47,428 nt of DNA. Origin: Bacteroidota bacterium. Lineage in GTDB: Bacteria > Bacteroidota > Ignavibacteria > Kapaibacteriales > UBA961. The notes below the pieces were generated by a model, which saw only the letters and a program-made list of their open reading frames with translations, was not told where the DNA came from and made no database searches. This document shows, piece after piece, positions 18,301 through 24,093 of this stretch (position 1 is the first letter of the stretch; the number at the start of each line of letters is the position of its first letter). Location of the stretch: assembly GCA_018266765.1 (NCBI GenBank), contig JAFDZU010000049.1, forward strand, positions 40,404 through 87,831, given 5' to 3'. Both the position numbers and the translations under genes were made by a program.

Positions 18301-18961
18301 TTGTTTCGGCATCAAAGTACTGCGGTTTGAAAATAAATTGGTTTTTGAACAAACGGAAGCTGTATTGGAAGAAATAAAAACAAATTTTGGATGGAGTAAG
18401 AATACAACCACCCCTGCCCCTCCTTCGAAAGGAGGGGAGCTTTTTTATAATAGTACCAGTACTACGTTTGCACCAATTGATATTTTAGATTACATCTATG
18501 CTGTGTTGCATTCGCCAACGTACCGAGAAAAATACAAGGAGTTTTTGAAAATAGATTTTCCGAGAGTTCCTTATCCTAAAGACAAAGAAACGTTTTGGCA
18601 ATTGGTAAAACTTGGCGGAGAAATCAGACAACTACATTTATTGGAAAGCCCAACCGTTGAAAAGTATATTACGCAATATCCCGAAGATGGCGATAATATT
18701 GTTGTAAAGCCACGCTTCGACTCCGCTCAGAGTGACGGTTTAGGTAAAGTTTACATCAACGATACACAGTATTTTGATAATGTACCGCAAACTGCTTGGG
18801 AGTTTTACATTGGTGGTTATCAACCAGCACAAAAGTGGCTCAAAGACCGCAAGGACAGGAAATTAGAATTTGACGATATTTTACACTATCAAAAAATCAT
18901 TGTTGCTCTTTCTGAAACAGACAGGTTGATGAAAGAGATTGATAGTATTGAAATTGAGTAG
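15338..18961 (+). CDS. Single-chain restriction-modification enzyme (Type IIG/ISP-like)
   Basis: 1207 aa. N-terminal PD-(D/E)XK-like nuclease: GAPDYIL with D54, then FIEAK with E68 and K70. A helical connector leads to an adenine-N6 methyltransferase: KARGVWYTPAPVV (318-330), SAM motif DPATGTGTF (379-387) and catalytic NPPY (497-500). The specificity part has SYRPFDFRFTYYT (770-782), typical of Type ISP-like enzymes, and continues at FAPIDILDYIYAVLHSP (1044-1060). There is no helicase domain, so it is closer to Type IIG than true Type ISP. About residues 888-1035 are a foreign in-frame DUF559 cassette; residues 1125-1136 come from another genomic repeat. Without the cassette the protein is about 1056 aa. 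It stands alone, as self-contained enzymes do, with weak translation signals. Whether it still cuts or methylates cannot be told. Confidence 0.88.
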   Translation: MTIAQYIDNINARYKLGNATEHTFRGDLQQLIESLVPDIRATNEPKRQSCGAPDYILTKKDIPLGFIEAKDIGDKDLEGAKKTGNKEQFDRYKASLNNLIFTDYLDFHLYRDGQFITKVAIAELTEQGIKPLNENFATFTNLLKDFCLHIGQTIKSSQKLAEMMAAKARLLSEIIEKALISDEETEQNSTLKDQMNAFKQILIHDITPKGFADVYAQTIAYGMFAARLHDKDLDTFSRQEAAEKIPKSNPFLRKLFGYIAGPDIDDRIKWIVDSLVEIFLACNVEEILKNYGKSTKMEDPIIHFYETFLSEYDPKLRKARGVWYTPAPVVNFIVRAVDDILKTEFDLPNGLADNSKTKIKVDVQGKKTEQEVHKVQILDPATGTGTFLAEVVKHIHKKFEGQKGIWSNYVETHLLPRLNGFELLMASYAMAHLKLDLLLTETGYKPTTNQRFRVYLTNSLEEHHQDTGTLFANWLSTEANEANHIKRDTPVMCVIGNPPYSGESANKGEWIMNLMEDYKKEPGGKEKLKERNPKWINDDYVKFLRYGQHFIEKNGSGILAFINPHGFLDNPTFRGMRWNLLKTYDKIYTIDLHGNSTKKETCPDGSADVNVFDIMQGVSINIFVKTGKKKANELGKVFHFDLYGKREMKYDFLVSNSVKTVDYKELPNIAPNYFFMSKDFNVQKVYDKGFSLSELLLKNSLGIATARDAFTIQFSERKVKETIEKFLNLDNETARIKFNLGKDVRDWTIDFAKKDLISSGVDLSNLVRISYRPFDFRFTYYTGKSKGFHCMPRGEIMQHLFHKDNIALNLIKVGRDLDSNNFFVSNHITDKSLVSSLDNSSCFPLYLYPETNTQQSIGQTAERTPNLNTEIVKQIADKLGLTFVPEKAPLLSKEGLGVVERHQINNLPYLKTFRKALRNNLTPAEAKFWTLVQNSQLEGRKFRRQHSVGNYILDFYCPSEKLAIELDGEVHFNETAQERDEERTLFLNCFGIKVLRFENKLVFEQTEAVLEEIKTNFGWSKNTTTPAPPSKGGELFYNSTSTTFAPIDILDYIYAVLHSPTYREKYKEFLKIDFPRVPYPKDKETFWQLVKLGGEIRQLHLLESPTVEKYITQYPEDGDNIVVKPRFDSAQSDGLGKVYINDTQYFDNVPQTAWEFYIGGYQPAQKWLKDRKDRKLEFDDILHYQKIIVALSETDRLMKEIDSIEIE
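17994..18446 (+). mobile_element. In-frame DUF559 cassette with terminal inverted repeats
   Basis: 453 bp (151 codons) inserted within the specificity region of the restriction-modification gene. The ends are near-identical inverted repeats of about 38-40 nt (17994-18033 and 18407-18446), of which the outer 30 nt are perfect. Each arm is itself a hairpin with a 9-bp stem (CCCCTCCTT/AAGGAGGGG) and 3-nt loop. Between them lies a full DUF559 domain, a Vsr-like small endonuclease fold: LTPAEAKFWTLVQ, FRRQHSVGNYILDFYCP (D954), AIELDG (E965), GIKVLRFEN. No target-site duplication is obvious. The reading frame continues through both inverted repeats, so the cassette adds residues and does not truncate the host protein. 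Confidence 0.85.
18712..18737 (+). repeat. Genomic repeat fragment coding FDSAQSDGLG
   Basis: Contains TTCGACTCCGCTCAG, a close relative of the TTCGACTTCGCTCAG element embedded in the cyclase genes of this window (opposite orientation). Here it encodes part of PRFDSAQSDGLG between VVK and KVYIN of the restriction-modification protein, a hydrophilic loop. It looks like an in-frame insertion of an interspersed palindromic-type repeat. Confidence 0.6.
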
Positions 18962-18976
18962 AGTACAATTCTACTC
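18956..18976. terminator. Hairpin over two convergent stop codons
   Basis: GAGTAGA and TCTACTC form a perfect 7-bp stem with a 7-nt loop. The stem contains the TAG stop of the plus-strand gene (18959-18961) and the TAG stop of the minus-strand hydrolase (18971-18973). It could act as a weak bidirectional terminator, but there is no good T-run on either side. Confidence 0.35.
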
Positions 18977-20080
18977 TTGAAAATGCTTTGTAATCCATTC
19001 AGCAACTTTTTTGGTAGCTTCCTCGGTAAGCCAATGTCCGCATTTGTAGTTTAAAAACGAATGCTCTATTTTTTCATTTTCAAGAGCATTTTTATAAAGC
19101 ATTGCTGTTTGATACGGCACGATTGGGTCGTCGGTAGAATGAAGCAGGAAAACATCAATTCCATATCTTCTCAGTTCGGAATACCGTTCTAATACATTTG
19201 CCTCAGGATACATACTTGCACAAATTGTAATAACCGATTTATAGCTGTCGGGATGGCGAGTTGCCACAACATTGGCATAAAACCCACCCTGAGAAAATCC
19301 CATAATAATCGGCAACCCCGGTTTAATCGGCAGTACCTGTTCTGCTTCTTTTGTAACACTGTGATACCAATCGGCAGACGAAAAGATAACATCATCTTTG
19401 AGTGAATCGGGATACCCCAAGTCTTCACCCATTGCTGAAAGTCGCGGAGCAAATATCGAAGCAGATTCTTTGAATTTAATATACGGAGCTTCGGGACACA
19501 CTATGATAACATTAGATAAATTAAGCTGTTTAGCCCAGCGGAGAATAATGGTTGGCTCTTGACTGTTTCCGTGGAGCAGCAATACTAAATGGTATTTCTT
19601 TCGTTCGTCGTAATTAGGAGGATAGAGAACTCGGTACCGTCCGAACCGCTGTTGTGGTGCAAATTTAATCGGGAATTCAGCGGCTTGGTCACCATTTTTT
19701 TTCATCATCATTAGCATTTCATCGAACCCTTTTCGAAAGCGAATCGGAGTGAATGTAGTATCTGATTGAATTGCTTTGTTATACTGGTATCCATATTCTG
19801 CCGCATTTTGAAGTGTAGTGAATGCTTTTTCGTTTTGCTGAATTGTCATATAGCACCGCGCGAGAATCACCATACTTTCTACGTCTTTTGGATTAACTTT
19901 TACCCACTCTTCAAGAAAAGGAATTGCTTGTTTGAAATTTTTACTTTTGAGGTGTTCTTCGGCTCGTTCGCGGTAACTTCGCATGTCCGGCACAGCTTGC
20001 CCATACACTCTAACTGAGGATATTAGAGTTATAATAATTCCAACGATTACGGTAATTGTGAGGATAAGAGAAGTTTTCAT
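18971..20080 (-). CDS. Exported TPR plus alpha/beta hydrolase (putative esterase)
   Basis: 369 aa from the ATG at 20080 (MKTSLILTITV); the frame extends 12 codons further to a TTG, but the ATG start gives a normal signal peptide or anchor (about residues 4-27, ending near VYGQA). A short TPR-like pair follows (about 34-100: AEEHLKSKNFKQAIPFLEEW). The C-terminal two thirds is an alpha/beta hydrolase of the phospholipase/carboxylesterase type: LVLLLHGNSQEP (oxyanion region), nucleophile elbow GFSQGG with Ser263, acid Asp317/318 in HSTDDPIVP, and His349 in CGHW. All three catalytic residues are present. Likely periplasmic or membrane-anchored esterase of unknown substrate. It converges on the restriction-modification gene with only 9 nt between stop codons. 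Confidence 0.82.
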   Translation of the reverse strand: MKTSLILTITVIVGIIITLISSVRVYGQAVPDMRSYRERAEEHLKSKNFKQAIPFLEEWVKVNPKDVESMVILARCYMTIQQNEKAFTTLQNAAEYGYQYNKAIQSDTTFTPIRFRKGFDEMLMMMKKNGDQAAEFPIKFAPQQRFGRYRVLYPPNYDERKKYHLVLLLHGNSQEPTIILRWAKQLNLSNVIIVCPEAPYIKFKESASIFAPRLSAMGEDLGYPDSLKDDVIFSSADWYHSVTKEAEQVLPIKPGLPIIMGFSQGGFYANVVATRHPDSYKSVITICASMYPEANVLERYSELRRYGIDVFLLHSTDDPIVPYQTAMLYKNALENEKIEHSFLNYKCGHWLTEEATKKVAEWITKHFQE

Positions 20081-20223
20081 GGCAATTAAGACTAAAAGAG
20101 AAACCAACAAAAACAAAAGCTAATCTACTCATAAATAAATAAATTAGCTTACATTACAGTACGTACGAAATAGAAATCGAACCCGCACTTTCTTACAAAT
20201 ACTACTGCTTCCGGCTGTTATTT

Positions 20224-20313
20224 TGGAGGAGAGGGAGGGATTCGAACCCTCGATAGAATTGCTCCCATAACGGTTTTCGAGACCGCCCGATTCAACCACT
20301 CTCGCACCTCTCC
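20224..20313 (-). tRNA. tRNA-Ser (anticodon CGA)
   Basis: Complete cloverleaf on the minus strand: 7-bp acceptor GGAGAGG/CCTCTCC, T arm GAGGG-TTCGAAT-CCCTC, anticodon arm GCGGT-CTCGAAA-ACCGT with CGA in the loop, and a long variable arm with a weak GGGA/TTCT stem, as expected for a class II tRNA. It reads UCG serine codons. CCA follows a T at the discriminator position, so CCA appears encoded (90 nt with CCA); a T there is unusual for tRNA-Ser, where G is common. Confidence 0.95.
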
Positions 20314-20342
20314 GTACAAGTAATCTCATGCTGTCGGGGGTG

Positions 20343-20373
20343 CAAAAATACGAAGCACCACCTTGCCAACAAA
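20343..20373 (-). promoter_or_regulatory. Bacteroidota-type promoter of tRNA-Ser
   Basis: On the minus strand TTTG (20373-20370), exactly 19 bases, then TATTTTTG (20350-20343). This is a full match to the Bacteroides-type housekeeping consensus TTTG-N19-21-TANNTTTG. Transcription would begin near 20336, about 23 nt before the tRNA. It is the clearest promoter in the window and the best single clue to the phylum-level group. Confidence 0.75.
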
Positions 20374-20591
20374 GTTTTTTTTAAAATTAATGATTCAGGA
20401 AAATACGACGTGAGTGAATTTTAAAGTAATATGTACCAAAATAAAAAACACATCCAATTTGTTGTAATTCTGAATACATTGAAGAATGACTACCCGAGCA
20501 GATATGTCATATCATTTTAAATCTAATGCACAAATGAATACTTATAACCTTATTTTATTTATAATACATACAACAGATTTTAAGTATTATT
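20374..20591. other. Gap after the cyclase array
   Basis: AT-rich sequence between the stop codon of the last array gene and the tRNA promoter. I see no GC-rich hairpin with a T-run; the small GATAT/ATATC repeat near 20501-20513 is too weak to be a convincing terminator. How the array transcript ends is therefore unclear, and it may read into the tRNA. Confidence 0.4.
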
Positions 20592-22265
20592 CTATTTTTT
20601 AACTTTTTCCAAAAAGTATGTTTTCATTATTCCTTTGCCTTTGATGTCCATTTCACCACGAGGGATAAATTGTATTGGTAGTTCACTGAGCGAAGTCGAA
20701 ATGAGCGCGTTTCTAAATGCTTCGCTCACATGAATTTTATTTGGCTTGCCATGTGATTCCATTCGTGCGGCTGTATTAACGCTATCAGAATAAATATCAT
20801 AGACAAATCGCTCATCACCAATCACGCCGCCGACAACCGAACCTGTATGAAGTCCAATTCTTATTCCGAACTTGGTTCCGTGAGGTAAGTATTCACGAAA
20901 TTCTTCGGGCAATTGAATAGCTTGTTGCATTTCAAATGCGGCGGCGGTGATTCGTTCTGCATGGTCTATGCATTCAATTGGAGCTCCGGCAACAGCCATA
21001 TACCCGTCGCCAATTGTTTTAATTTTCTCACACTTGTGATGTTTAATTATACGGTCGAATTCCCCAAAAACATGATTCAAAAACCGAACAACCATGTAGG
21101 CGGGCATAGCGGCTGAAATCGGCGTAAATCCCGAAATATCTGCAAAAAGTATAGAAACCTGCGGGAAGTAATCAGCAATTTCTTCTTCTCCGTTAATCAT
21201 GCGCGTAGCAATACTTTCCGGCAATACTTTATGCAAAAGCGATGTGGTTGCATTGAGTTTTGCATCGGCAGTAGCACGAGCTACAGCAATTTCTTTTTCT
21301 CGTTCAGCCGCTTGCTTTTGATGTTCTATCTGTGCGGCTTTTTTAAATGCTTCTTCGCTTTGCACTTCTTCTTTGATATCGTGAAATTTTTTAAAGTGCT
21401 CATGTGCCTCTTCCCACCGTTTTTCATGTTCATACAAGTTTGCAAGGTAACGATATATATCATATAAGTTTAGTTTTGCTCCAATTTCTTCTGCAATTGC
21501 CAGTGCTTTCAGCAAAAATTCTTCCGCTTGTTTTGCATTATATCCCTTAAATTTTTTATTAGCATACAGCACTCCGATATTTCCCGTAACAGTAACAATT
21601 TGTAATTTTTCTCCAAGTTCAATCCTGCTTTCGAGTGCTTTGGTATAATATTCCAATGCCGTGTCATAAGAACCGATTTCATTATAGACAGTCCCTATAT
21701 TTCCCATAATTCTGGCTATGCCGGATTTCTCTCCGAGTTCTTCGTATGCTGAAAGTGATTTCATATAATAATCCAACGCTTTGTCATATAATCTAAGAGA
21801 CTTATACACATTCCCAATATTTCCTGTAATACCTGCTACTGCTACTTTTTCTCCAAGCTCTTTATATGCAGACAGAGATTTTTCATAATAATCCAATGCT
21901 TCGTCAAACGAGTTAAGATTTTGATACACATTCCCAATTACATTCCATGCTTTTGGTTTGATATCTATAAGGTTATACTGTTCTATAATAGCGAGTGCCT
22001 CGTCAGCCGAGACAAGAGCAGAGTCAAAATTTCCTCGCCTGTTTGCAGTATTTGACAAAGTAATCATCACTTTTGCACGAAAATATTCATCTTCTAAGAT
22101 TTCAGGTGAATCAATCTTATCCTCAAACGCACTATTTCTTGTTATTCTTCGAGTGTTAAGCGATGTGATAATTTCATGAGCCATTTTTTCGGCTTTATCG
22201 TAATCACCATTATTTACCGCAATGTTTGCATCTTTTAATATTGCTTCAATATTTTTATTAATCAT
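20592..22265 (-). CDS. TPR-adenylate cyclase, array gene 15 (last)
   Basis: 557 aa, cytoplasmic, no membrane segment. About 7 TPR units (residues 15-300; e.g. DEALDYYEKSL, DKALDYYMKSL), a charged coiled linker (about 300-340), the cyclase-transducer-like stretch LLHKVLPESIATRM (343-356) and a class III cyclase domain (370-557). Catalytic set: metal Asp376 and Asp420, adenine-selecting Lys416 and Asp490, Asn497 and Arg501; it should make cAMP from ATP. Subtype 2 (FPQVSILFADISGFTPISA, YDIYSD), shared with the gene at 31979-33586. The tail ALISTSLSELPIQF is encoded by a genomic repeat. Starts 7 nt after the previous gene with only a weak ribosome site. Confidence 0.92.
   Translation of the reverse strand: MINKNIEAILKDANIAVNNGDYDKAEKMAHEIITSLNTRRITRNSAFEDKIDSPEILEDEYFRAKVMITLSNTANRRGNFDSALVSADEALAIIEQYNLIDIKPKAWNVIGNVYQNLNSFDEALDYYEKSLSAYKELGEKVAVAGITGNIGNVYKSLRLYDKALDYYMKSLSAYEELGEKSGIARIMGNIGTVYNEIGSYDTALEYYTKALESRIELGEKLQIVTVTGNIGVLYANKKFKGYNAKQAEEFLLKALAIAEEIGAKLNLYDIYRYLANLYEHEKRWEEAHEHFKKFHDIKEEVQSEEAFKKAAQIEHQKQAAEREKEIAVARATADAKLNATTSLLHKVLPESIATRMINGEEEIADYFPQVSILFADISGFTPISAAMPAYMVVRFLNHVFGEFDRIIKHHKCEKIKTIGDGYMAVAGAPIECIDHAERITAAAFEMQQAIQLPEEFREYLPHGTKFGIRIGLHTGSVVGGVIGDERFVYDIYSDSVNTAARMESHGKPNKIHVSEAFRNALISTSLSELPIQFIPRGEMDIKGKGIMKTYFLEKVKK
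20681..20706 (-). repeat. Interspersed repeat in cyclase tail, copy 1
   Basis: The core CTGAGCGAAGTCGA (plus strand) belongs to a genomic interspersed repeat family of Bacteroidota-like genomes and is also seen, reversed, at 18712. In the cyclase genes it encodes the loop ISTSLSELP between HVSEAF and RGEMDIKGKG. Cyclases in this array without it have a shorter loop here (e.g. NAVGESSFNFIN). Nine array genes carry a copy. Confidence 0.7.
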
Positions 22266-22272
22266 GTTACTT

Positions 22273-24093
22273 CTAAAGATTTTCTAAAAAATACGTTCTC
22301 ATCATGCCTTTGCCTTTGATGTCCATTTCGCCACGAGGAATAAATTGTATTGGTAGTTCACTGAGCGAAGTCGAAATGAGCGCGTTTCTAAATGCTTCGC
22401 TCACATGAATTTTCCCTGCTTCGCCATGGCTTTCCATTCTGCTTGCCGTATTGACTGCATCGCCCCACATATCATACGCAAATTTGTTTTCACCAATAAT
22501 ACCAGCGACCACACTTCCGAAATGTAATCCAATGCGCACCGATATTTTTCCCACTGAATCAGTATGATACTCTTTCATCATTTTAGCTACTTCGAGAGCG
22601 AATAATGCCGTTCGCTCTGCATGGTTGGCATACGGAGATGGTGCGCCGCAGACGGCCATGTAGGCGTCGCCAATGGTCTTGATTTTCTCTAACCCGTGCT
22701 TGCGGGCAAGTTGGTCGAATTGAGTGAATAATCCGTTGAGCAGCCCAACTAATTCCACGGCTGAAATTTGTTGTGATAATGTAGTAAAGTCAACAATATC
22801 AGAGAAGAACACCGATACATTTTCATGAGTATCAGCAATCGTTTTCTCACCGGAGACCATACGGTCAGCTATTTGTGAAGGCAGGATATTATGGAGGATC
22901 TTCTCTTGTTCTTGGAAACGGGCGAGCTTTACCTGGCGGTCACGCTCGGCTTCTTCTATTTTTCTATTATTTTCAAGCTGGTATGCTTTCCGGTGAGACT
23001 CTTCGCTTTGAACTTCAGCAAAAAGTTCATGAAACTTCTCGTACTGTTCCAAACTGTCTTTCCATCGTTCTACTCTTTTATAGAATAAAGCAATATATCT
23101 GCAATAAATGGCCTGTTCATGCTTTGAACCGAGATCCGAGAATAGATGTATAGCTTTAAGTAAATACTCTTCAGCTTTTTGAGGATTAAACAATTCGAAA
23201 TCAGGTACTGCATAAATATCGCCAATGTTACCTATACATCGTGCAATACCAAGTTTATCCCCGAGTTTCTCTTCGATTGCAAGACTTCTATGAAAGTATT
23301 CCAATGAAGGGAGGTAATCTTCCATCTGTGAATACATCGTTCCGAGACTATTAAGAATTGCAGCCATACCATGCTCGTTATTAATTTCATGATGAAGATC
23401 ATAAGCTTTTAGCAGGTATTCCTGAGATAGATTGTTCTCACTTAAAGAATAATAGGCATTGCCCATATTACCCAAGTTGTTGGCAGCCCAAAGTTTATTA
23501 CCAAGGTCTTCATTGATCGCCAGTGCTTGTTGGAAGTATTCCAACGCAAGAGGATAATTTGCAAGATTGAAGTAGATTACTCCTATGTTACTTATCGTCC
23601 CGGCCATAGTGCGTTTGTTACCAAGTCTCCCGTCTATTGAAAGTGCTTTTTGGTAATACTCCAAAGCATGTGGGAAGTTGCCGAGCATAGAGTACACATT
23701 CCCTAGATTATTGGATACGGCTGACACACCGCTATCCTCCCTACAACTATCAAAGAGTCCTAAAGATTCAAAAAGATTATCGATAGCTTTCACAGAATCG
23801 CCAAGAAGGGCATTCGCGACTCCACTAAATCGAAATGAATGCGCTAATTGAATCTTTGAATTATCTTTTAGTGCGAGCTGTTGAGCTACTTCTGCATACT
23901 TCAATAATTCGTTCGCATCCTTATTACCAAGATGTTTACACAATGCGAGGGCAATGCGACAATATAAATCTGAATTCTGTGTACTGTCGCCTTCGCTGAG
24001 TATTCTTTTTGCTTCTTCAAATTTATGATTATCATCGGATTGAATATCTGCTTCGATATCCTCCACTGCAATGACTAGTTCTTCGTAGCTCAT
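22273..24093 (-). CDS. TPR-adenylate cyclase, array gene 14
   Basis: 606 aa. About 9 TPR units (residues 25-360; HALEYYQKALSID, LALEYFQQALAIN), linker with RDRQVKLARFQEQEK and transducer stretch ILHNILPSQIADRM, then the cyclase domain from about 425. Catalytic residues Asp432, Lys472, Asp476, Asp541, Asn548, Arg552 are all present. The first metal motif reads FFSDIVDFT, a variant of the common FADIVGFT. The linker is shared with the gene at 30069-31982 (subtype 5), but the 3' tail is nearly identical in DNA to gene 15, a different subtype. ATGA overlap with the gene upstream; its GGAG ribosome site lies within that gene's last codons. Confidence 0.92.
   Translation of the reverse strand: MSYEELVIAVEDIEADIQSDDNHKFEEAKRILSEGDSTQNSDLYCRIALALCKHLGNKDANELLKYAEVAQQLALKDNSKIQLAHSFRFSGVANALLGDSVKAIDNLFESLGLFDSCREDSGVSAVSNNLGNVYSMLGNFPHALEYYQKALSIDGRLGNKRTMAGTISNIGVIYFNLANYPLALEYFQQALAINEDLGNKLWAANNLGNMGNAYYSLSENNLSQEYLLKAYDLHHEINNEHGMAAILNSLGTMYSQMEDYLPSLEYFHRSLAIEEKLGDKLGIARCIGNIGDIYAVPDFELFNPQKAEEYLLKAIHLFSDLGSKHEQAIYCRYIALFYKRVERWKDSLEQYEKFHELFAEVQSEESHRKAYQLENNRKIEEAERDRQVKLARFQEQEKILHNILPSQIADRMVSGEKTIADTHENVSVFFSDIVDFTTLSQQISAVELVGLLNGLFTQFDQLARKHGLEKIKTIGDAYMAVCGAPSPYANHAERTALFALEVAKMMKEYHTDSVGKISVRIGLHFGSVVAGIIGENKFAYDMWGDAVNTASRMESHGEAGKIHVSEAFRNALISTSLSELPIQFIPRGEMDIKGKGMMRTYFLENL
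22356..22381 (-). repeat. Interspersed repeat in cyclase tail, copy 2
   Basis: Identical in its 26-bp core to the copy at 20681; the flanks are also almost the same for about 60 bp, pointing to gene conversion between the two genes. Confidence 0.7.

Noticed and set aside
17994-18446. Intein inside the restriction-modification protein
   Set aside because: No Cys/Ser N-terminal splice residue, no block B TxxH and no C-terminal HN; the inserted domain is DUF559 bounded by DNA inverted repeats.
20144-20329. 61-aa minus-strand ORF (contains VVESGGLENRY)
   Set aside because: It overlaps the tRNA-Ser gene and is a familiar false translation of tRNA-Ser sequence.
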